A DNA stretch of 17,013 nucleotides, from positions 1 to 17,013 of the forward strand of contig SKQX01000006.1 in the NCBI GenBank assembly GCA_007118795.1. Reading direction: 5' to 3'. Within the stretch, counting starts at the first letter, position 1, and the number at the start of each line of letters is the position of its first letter. The notes beneath the pieces are model-generated. The model saw only the letters and a program-made list of their open reading frames with translations, did not search any database and had not been told where the DNA came from. The DNA is from Thermoflexales bacterium (GTDB lineage: Bacteria; Chloroflexota; Anaerolineae; B4-G1). The translations under genes were made by a program, and so were the position numbers. Below are positions 14,033 through 17,013 of this stretch, one piece after another.

Positions 14033-15109
14033 GTGACGGAAATACACCAGATGTTACCGGCATTCCTATATGGAGATGCTGTGAGTAACCAAGCAGCCCG
14101 GATCCGTCACCTCCTGCGCGATTGGGGATTTAGGTCGCGCATCTATGCTGAGGCGCGGGATCACCGGAGAGTGAACCCAGGAGCTGACTACAGGCGATAC
14201 CGGGGCAGTCCCGACAATATCCTTGTCTACCACTACACCACTGGATCGGCTATGACAGAGTTCGTTCGACAGTTGCCCGATACCGTGGTAATCTACTACC
14301 ATAATATTACCCCGCCGGAGTTCCTGGACACTTATAACGCTGCATACGCCGCTTCCTTAGAGCAAGGTCGTCAGGAGTTAGTCTTGTTCAGACATCTTCC
14401 CTTCGCTCTGGCGGGCTCGCAGTACAATCGACAAGAGATGCTATCGCTCGGCTTCAAGGAAGTTGCCATAATGCCGTACTTCATCTACTTGGATGAACTT
14501 CTCGCCGCCGCCGACAGTTCCGCTGGACAGAGAATAGCCTCTGATTACAGAGACGGGTGGGTCAACATACTGTTTGTGGGCCGCCTCGCTCCTAACAAGC
14601 GACAGGATGATATCATTCGGACCTTTAACTACTACCATAGGTTAGTGGACTGTCGGTCGCGCCTGATCCTGGTTGGCTCGGGAGATAGCATTCCGGAGTA
14701 CCGAATGGAGCTTGAGGTCATGCTGGATGTGCTTGATCTCCAACACGTACATCTCACGGGAGAAGTGAGTCTAGAGGAACTGAGCGGCTATTACAGGGCT
14801 GCTACCGTCTTTCTGTGTCTCAGCGAGCACGAAGGCTTCTGCGTTCCGTTGTTGGAGGCAATGGGGTTCGACATTCCTGTTCTGGCCTTCAAGGCTACGG
14901 GGGTTCCGTACACTATGGGACAATCCGGTGTACTGGTCAAACGTAAGCGCTACGATGTGATCGCTACGCTGATCGACCTACTAGCGCATGACACACCTCT
15001 GCGCCGAGATATCATCGCCTCCCAGAACCGAAGGTTGTCCGCATTTGACCACGATTCCACTGTCAGATCTTTGCATCGTCAGGTTGAACGTATGATGCAG
15101 TTGGCCTGA
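14033..15109 (+). CDS. GT4 family glycosyltransferase (paralogue of the 9975-11126 gene)
   Basis: A 358-residue GT-B transferase closely resembling the 9975-11126 product throughout. Shared landmarks are GDAV near the start, NILVYHY (62-68), VIYYHNITPPEF (86-97), GSQYNRQEM (128-136), ILFVGRLAPNK (179-189), VHLTGEVSLEEL (239-250) and HEGFCVPLLEAM (266-277), with E267/E275 forming an intact EX7E pair. It lacks the charged C-terminal tail of its paralogue. The GTG at 14033 gives the same N-terminus as the paralogue, but the nearest purine-rich stretch, AGGGA, is about 13 bases upstream, so initiation may depend on the mini-ORF before it. It probably adds a sugar in the same pathway, with donor or acceptor differing from the paralogue. 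Confidence 0.88.
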   Translation: MTEIHQMLPAFLYGDAVSNQAARIRHLLRDWGFRSRIYAEARDHRRVNPGADYRRYRGSPDNILVYHYTTGSAMTEFVRQLPDTVVIYYHNITPPEFLDTYNAAYAASLEQGRQELVLFRHLPFALAGSQYNRQEMLSLGFKEVAIMPYFIYLDELLAAADSSAGQRIASDYRDGWVNILFVGRLAPNKRQDDIIRTFNYYHRLVDCRSRLILVGSGDSIPEYRMELEVMLDVLDLQHVHLTGEVSLEELSGYYRAATVFLCLSEHEGFCVPLLEAMGFDIPVLAFKATGVPYTMGQSGVLVKRKRYDVIATLIDLLAHDTPLRRDIIASQNRRLSAFDHDSTVRSLHRQVERMMQLA

Positions 15110-15133
15110 CTCTTCAGGTCTAACCATCCATTG

Positions 15134-16600
15134 ATGACCAAACGTCCAGCATCACGACGACGATCAACTGGGCCACACGCCACGGGGATGACACGTAGCG
15201 CGCATAGTAGCCCCAGTGCTGAGAAGCCACGGGACCGATTTATCTGTCAATCGTCAACTGGCCGGCGAGGGGCTTCCCTGCCCTGCGCAGGCGATGTCCT
15301 ATTCGTCACCCCGTCGTATGTACCATTCATAGGCGGGGCGCAGGCCTTCCAGAAGGCTATGGTCGAACGGTTGGTGGCCGAACACTGGAGTGTTACACTC
15401 TTGACAACCGATGCCCGGCAGGCGACTGATTTCTGGCATCCACCGGATTCTGGAACGGAACCCCTGCCCACCCGCGAAGCCCTCGCGGGGGTGGAAGTGG
15501 AACGGCTGCGGCTGGCTTACCCTTGGCTGGCGCCTTACACTCTAGGTTTGATACGGCGAGCGGGGTACGGAGTACATGACAGCCGTCTGCCACCGGCCAT
15601 TCAGCGTCCGTTTCTGAGGTGGCTCTCAAATTGGACACCACCGCTGTTCGATGCCGAGTCCGTGCTCGCCGAACTAGTACGTGAGGTCGATCTGGTACAG
15701 GTTATCGATAGCTCCTGGGACGGCCTATTCGTCAGAGCTGCTCTTGCCGCTGCGCGCTATCGAAAGCCTCTGGTGAGCATACCGCTTATGCACCTGGGCG
15801 ATCCACGCGTGGCCGCTCATTTTCAGATGGTCCACCAGGTCGACGTCTATCGGGCCTCCGACGCTGTTCTGGCTTTGTCCGAGCGAGAGGCAACGGTCCT
15901 GGCCGAACTCGGCGTTCCGTCGGACCGCATTCACGTCGTTCAAATGGGTGTGGACCCTCAGTGGCGGTGTCAGAGTGGGGATCCCGCTCAGTTTCGGGAG
16001 CGGTACGGTCTTTCCGACCCCGTGGTGGCCTTTGTCGGCGCGCATACCTATGACAAAGGTCTGTTCACCCTTGTCCAGGCCATCGTTCGACTCAATCAAC
16101 ACGGTACCCGGGTCCATTTGGTCTGTGCCGGACCCGGTGGAGAGCAGTTGAGGGAGTCTTTTCGGGGGCAGCCGCGGCGTGTGCGAGCCGTCCTGCATGA
16201 CCGGGTAAAGGTTCTAGGGACAGTGAGCGAGCACATGAAACACGAGCTGCTGGCCGCCTGCGATGTGTTGGCTCTCCCCAGCCGGGTAGATACCTTCGGC
16301 ATCGTGTTGGTGGAAGCCGGGCTCCACGGGAAGCCCGTTATTGGAGCGGACGCTGGCGGCATCCCTGGGGTGATCGAGCAGGGCGTCACAGGGCTTTTGG
16401 TCCCTTTCGACGACCCATGCGCCCTTGCTGACGCCATCCGACGGGTGGTGACCGACCCGAGATTGGCTGCTCGGCTGGGGGACGCTGGGCACCACTCTGT
16501 CCTCAGTAGATATACCTGGGACCACACCTATCGATCCCTGAAGGAGATCTACCTTGACATTCTGTGGGCACCGAGAGGGATAACGTGCGCATTGCCCTGA
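15134..16600 (+). CDS. GT4 family glycosyltransferase with Arg/Ser-rich N-terminal extension
   Basis: A 488-residue GT-B transferase as called. The catalytic region begins at about residue 53 with DVLFVTPSYVPFIGGAQ, the usual glycine-rich N-lobe loop. Later come VVQMGVDPQW, VVAFVGAHTYDKGL, SRVDTFGIVLVEAGLHGKPV and GADAGGIPGVIEQGVTGLLV. The EX7E motif reads D-x7-E (DTFGIVLVE), an acidic substitution I also know from other GT4 enzymes. The first 50 or so residues are basic, Ser/Arg-rich and unlike the family. The ATG at 15134 (or TTG at 15131) lacks a clear ribosome binding site, and an ATG at 15188 is an alternative that would shorten the extension by 18 residues. It lies 24 bases after the previous stop and overlaps the next gene by 16 bases. 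Confidence 0.85.
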   Translation: MTKRPASRRRSTGPHATGMTRSAHSSPSAEKPRDRFICQSSTGRRGASLPCAGDVLFVTPSYVPFIGGAQAFQKAMVERLVAEHWSVTLLTTDARQATDFWHPPDSGTEPLPTREALAGVEVERLRLAYPWLAPYTLGLIRRAGYGVHDSRLPPAIQRPFLRWLSNWTPPLFDAESVLAELVREVDLVQVIDSSWDGLFVRAALAAARYRKPLVSIPLMHLGDPRVAAHFQMVHQVDVYRASDAVLALSEREATVLAELGVPSDRIHVVQMGVDPQWRCQSGDPAQFRERYGLSDPVVAFVGAHTYDKGLFTLVQAIVRLNQHGTRVHLVCAGPGGEQLRESFRGQPRRVRAVLHDRVKVLGTVSEHMKHELLAACDVLALPSRVDTFGIVLVEAGLHGKPVIGADAGGIPGVIEQGVTGLLVPFDDPCALADAIRRVVTDPRLAARLGDAGHHSVLSRYTWDHTYRSLKEIYLDILWAPRGITCALP

Positions 16601-17013
16601 TCGTTCATAAGTTCCCCCCAAGCAGCCTCGGCGGCACCGAGATCTACACGCGCAACCTGGCACGGGCGCTGTCGCCACAACATGAGGTCTTCGTCTTCTA
16701 CAGGGACCAGGGTGATGGGCGGGCTTTCCGCGAGGAATGGGAAAATCGCGATGGATTCGCGGCTCGGCGCGTAAGTCGGGCGTTCAACGTCAAAGGAGCT
16801 AGTCCGCCGGCGCTCTTCGCGGATACATTCTTCAACCGCGACGTGGAGCGGGCCTTTGGTCGTTTCCTGGACGAGGTTCAGCCGGATCTGGTCCATTTCC
16901 AGCACTTGATGCTACTGTCCTATCGCTTGATGGCCCAAGCCAAGGCGCGCGGTCTTCCTGCTCTACTGACCCTTCACGACTATTGGTTTGTCTGTTCCAA
17001 CTCTCAGCTGATC
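16585..17013 (+). CDS. GT4 family glycosyltransferase, N-terminal part (continues beyond window)
   Basis: The frame is open from the GTG at 16585 to the last base, 143 codons, with no stop, so the gene runs off the right edge. It begins RIALIVHKFPPSSLGGTEIY (2-21), with the GGTE loop that marks the acceptor lobe of GT4 enzymes. Further on are PDLVHFQHL and a LLTLHDYW strand-loop (about 130-137) typical of the family. The C-terminal donor lobe is outside the window. GAGAGGGA at 16573-16580 lies four bases before the start, and the gene overlaps the 3' end of the previous one by 16 bases in another frame, so the two are probably translationally coupled. Confidence 0.88.
   Translation, partial: MRIALIVHKFPPSSLGGTEIYTRNLARALSPQHEVFVFYRDQGDGRAFREEWENRDGFAARRVSRAFNVKGASPPALFADTFFNRDVERAFGRFLDEVQPDLVHFQHLMLLSYRLMAQAKARGLPALLTLHDYWFVCSNSQLI

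Noticed and set aside
1..17013. CRISPR arrays, tRNA or rRNA genes, insertion sequences, integrase or attachment sites
   Set aside because: I saw no regularly spaced direct repeats, no cloverleaf-like or rRNA segments, no transposase or recombinase motifs and no flanking terminal inverted repeats.

Overview
The window (17,013 bases) is a bacterial cell-surface glycan locus, moderately high in GC by eye, with frequent GTG/TTG starts and tightly packed genes. No gene here is a taxonomic marker. The style (a run of GT4 enzymes, a Wzt-like ABC ATPase, and helical Q-x-x-F-N modules attached to glycan enzymes) reminds me of Chloroflexota or an actinobacterial-like lineage; that is a low-confidence inference from memory.

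Layout. Positions 1-300 hold the C-terminal third or so of a HAD-superfamily phosphatase. After a 281-base gap comes a CapK/PaaK-type adenylate-forming enzyme (582-1940). A small amphi-Trp domain gene lies on the minus strand (2193-2462), convergent with the ligase gene and divergent from what follows. A 573-base non-coding stretch carries the best promoter candidate (2941-2969) just before a long plus-strand run that continues past the right edge. That run starts with a Wzt-like ABC transporter ATPase carrying two tandem C-terminal carbohydrate-binding domains (3036-4832). Then come a GT4 enzyme (4841-6250), a GT2 enzyme (6247-7719), and GT4 enzymes at 7725-8963, 9975-11126, 11758-13107, 14033-15109, 15134-16600 and 16585-end (partial). 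Three other genes (8974-9978, 11127-11567, 13444-13950) are interleaved with these.

How it fits together. Up to eight glycosyltransferases would assemble an oligosaccharide or polysaccharide on a lipid carrier at the inner face of the membrane. The Wzt-like ATPase, with a partner permease that is not in this window, would export the chain; its C-terminal domains would recognise the chain or its terminal modification. No sugar-nucleotide synthesis, priming transferase, flippase, polymerase or permease gene is visible.

Most notable signal. One helical module occurs four times: at the C-terminus of the GT2 enzyme, at the C-terminus of an apparent glycosyltransferase half-protein (8974-9978), and as two free-standing small proteins. 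Its core is a proline (mostly within V-P-[LI]-[VL]-G-P-[LI]), then 27-28 residues later a Q-x-x-F-N motif, then a coiled-coil tail. Each copy lies directly upstream of a GT4 gene, giving module-GT4 four times in a row (6247-15109). I infer that the module is a tether or scaffold for the glycosyltransferases; its function is not known to me.
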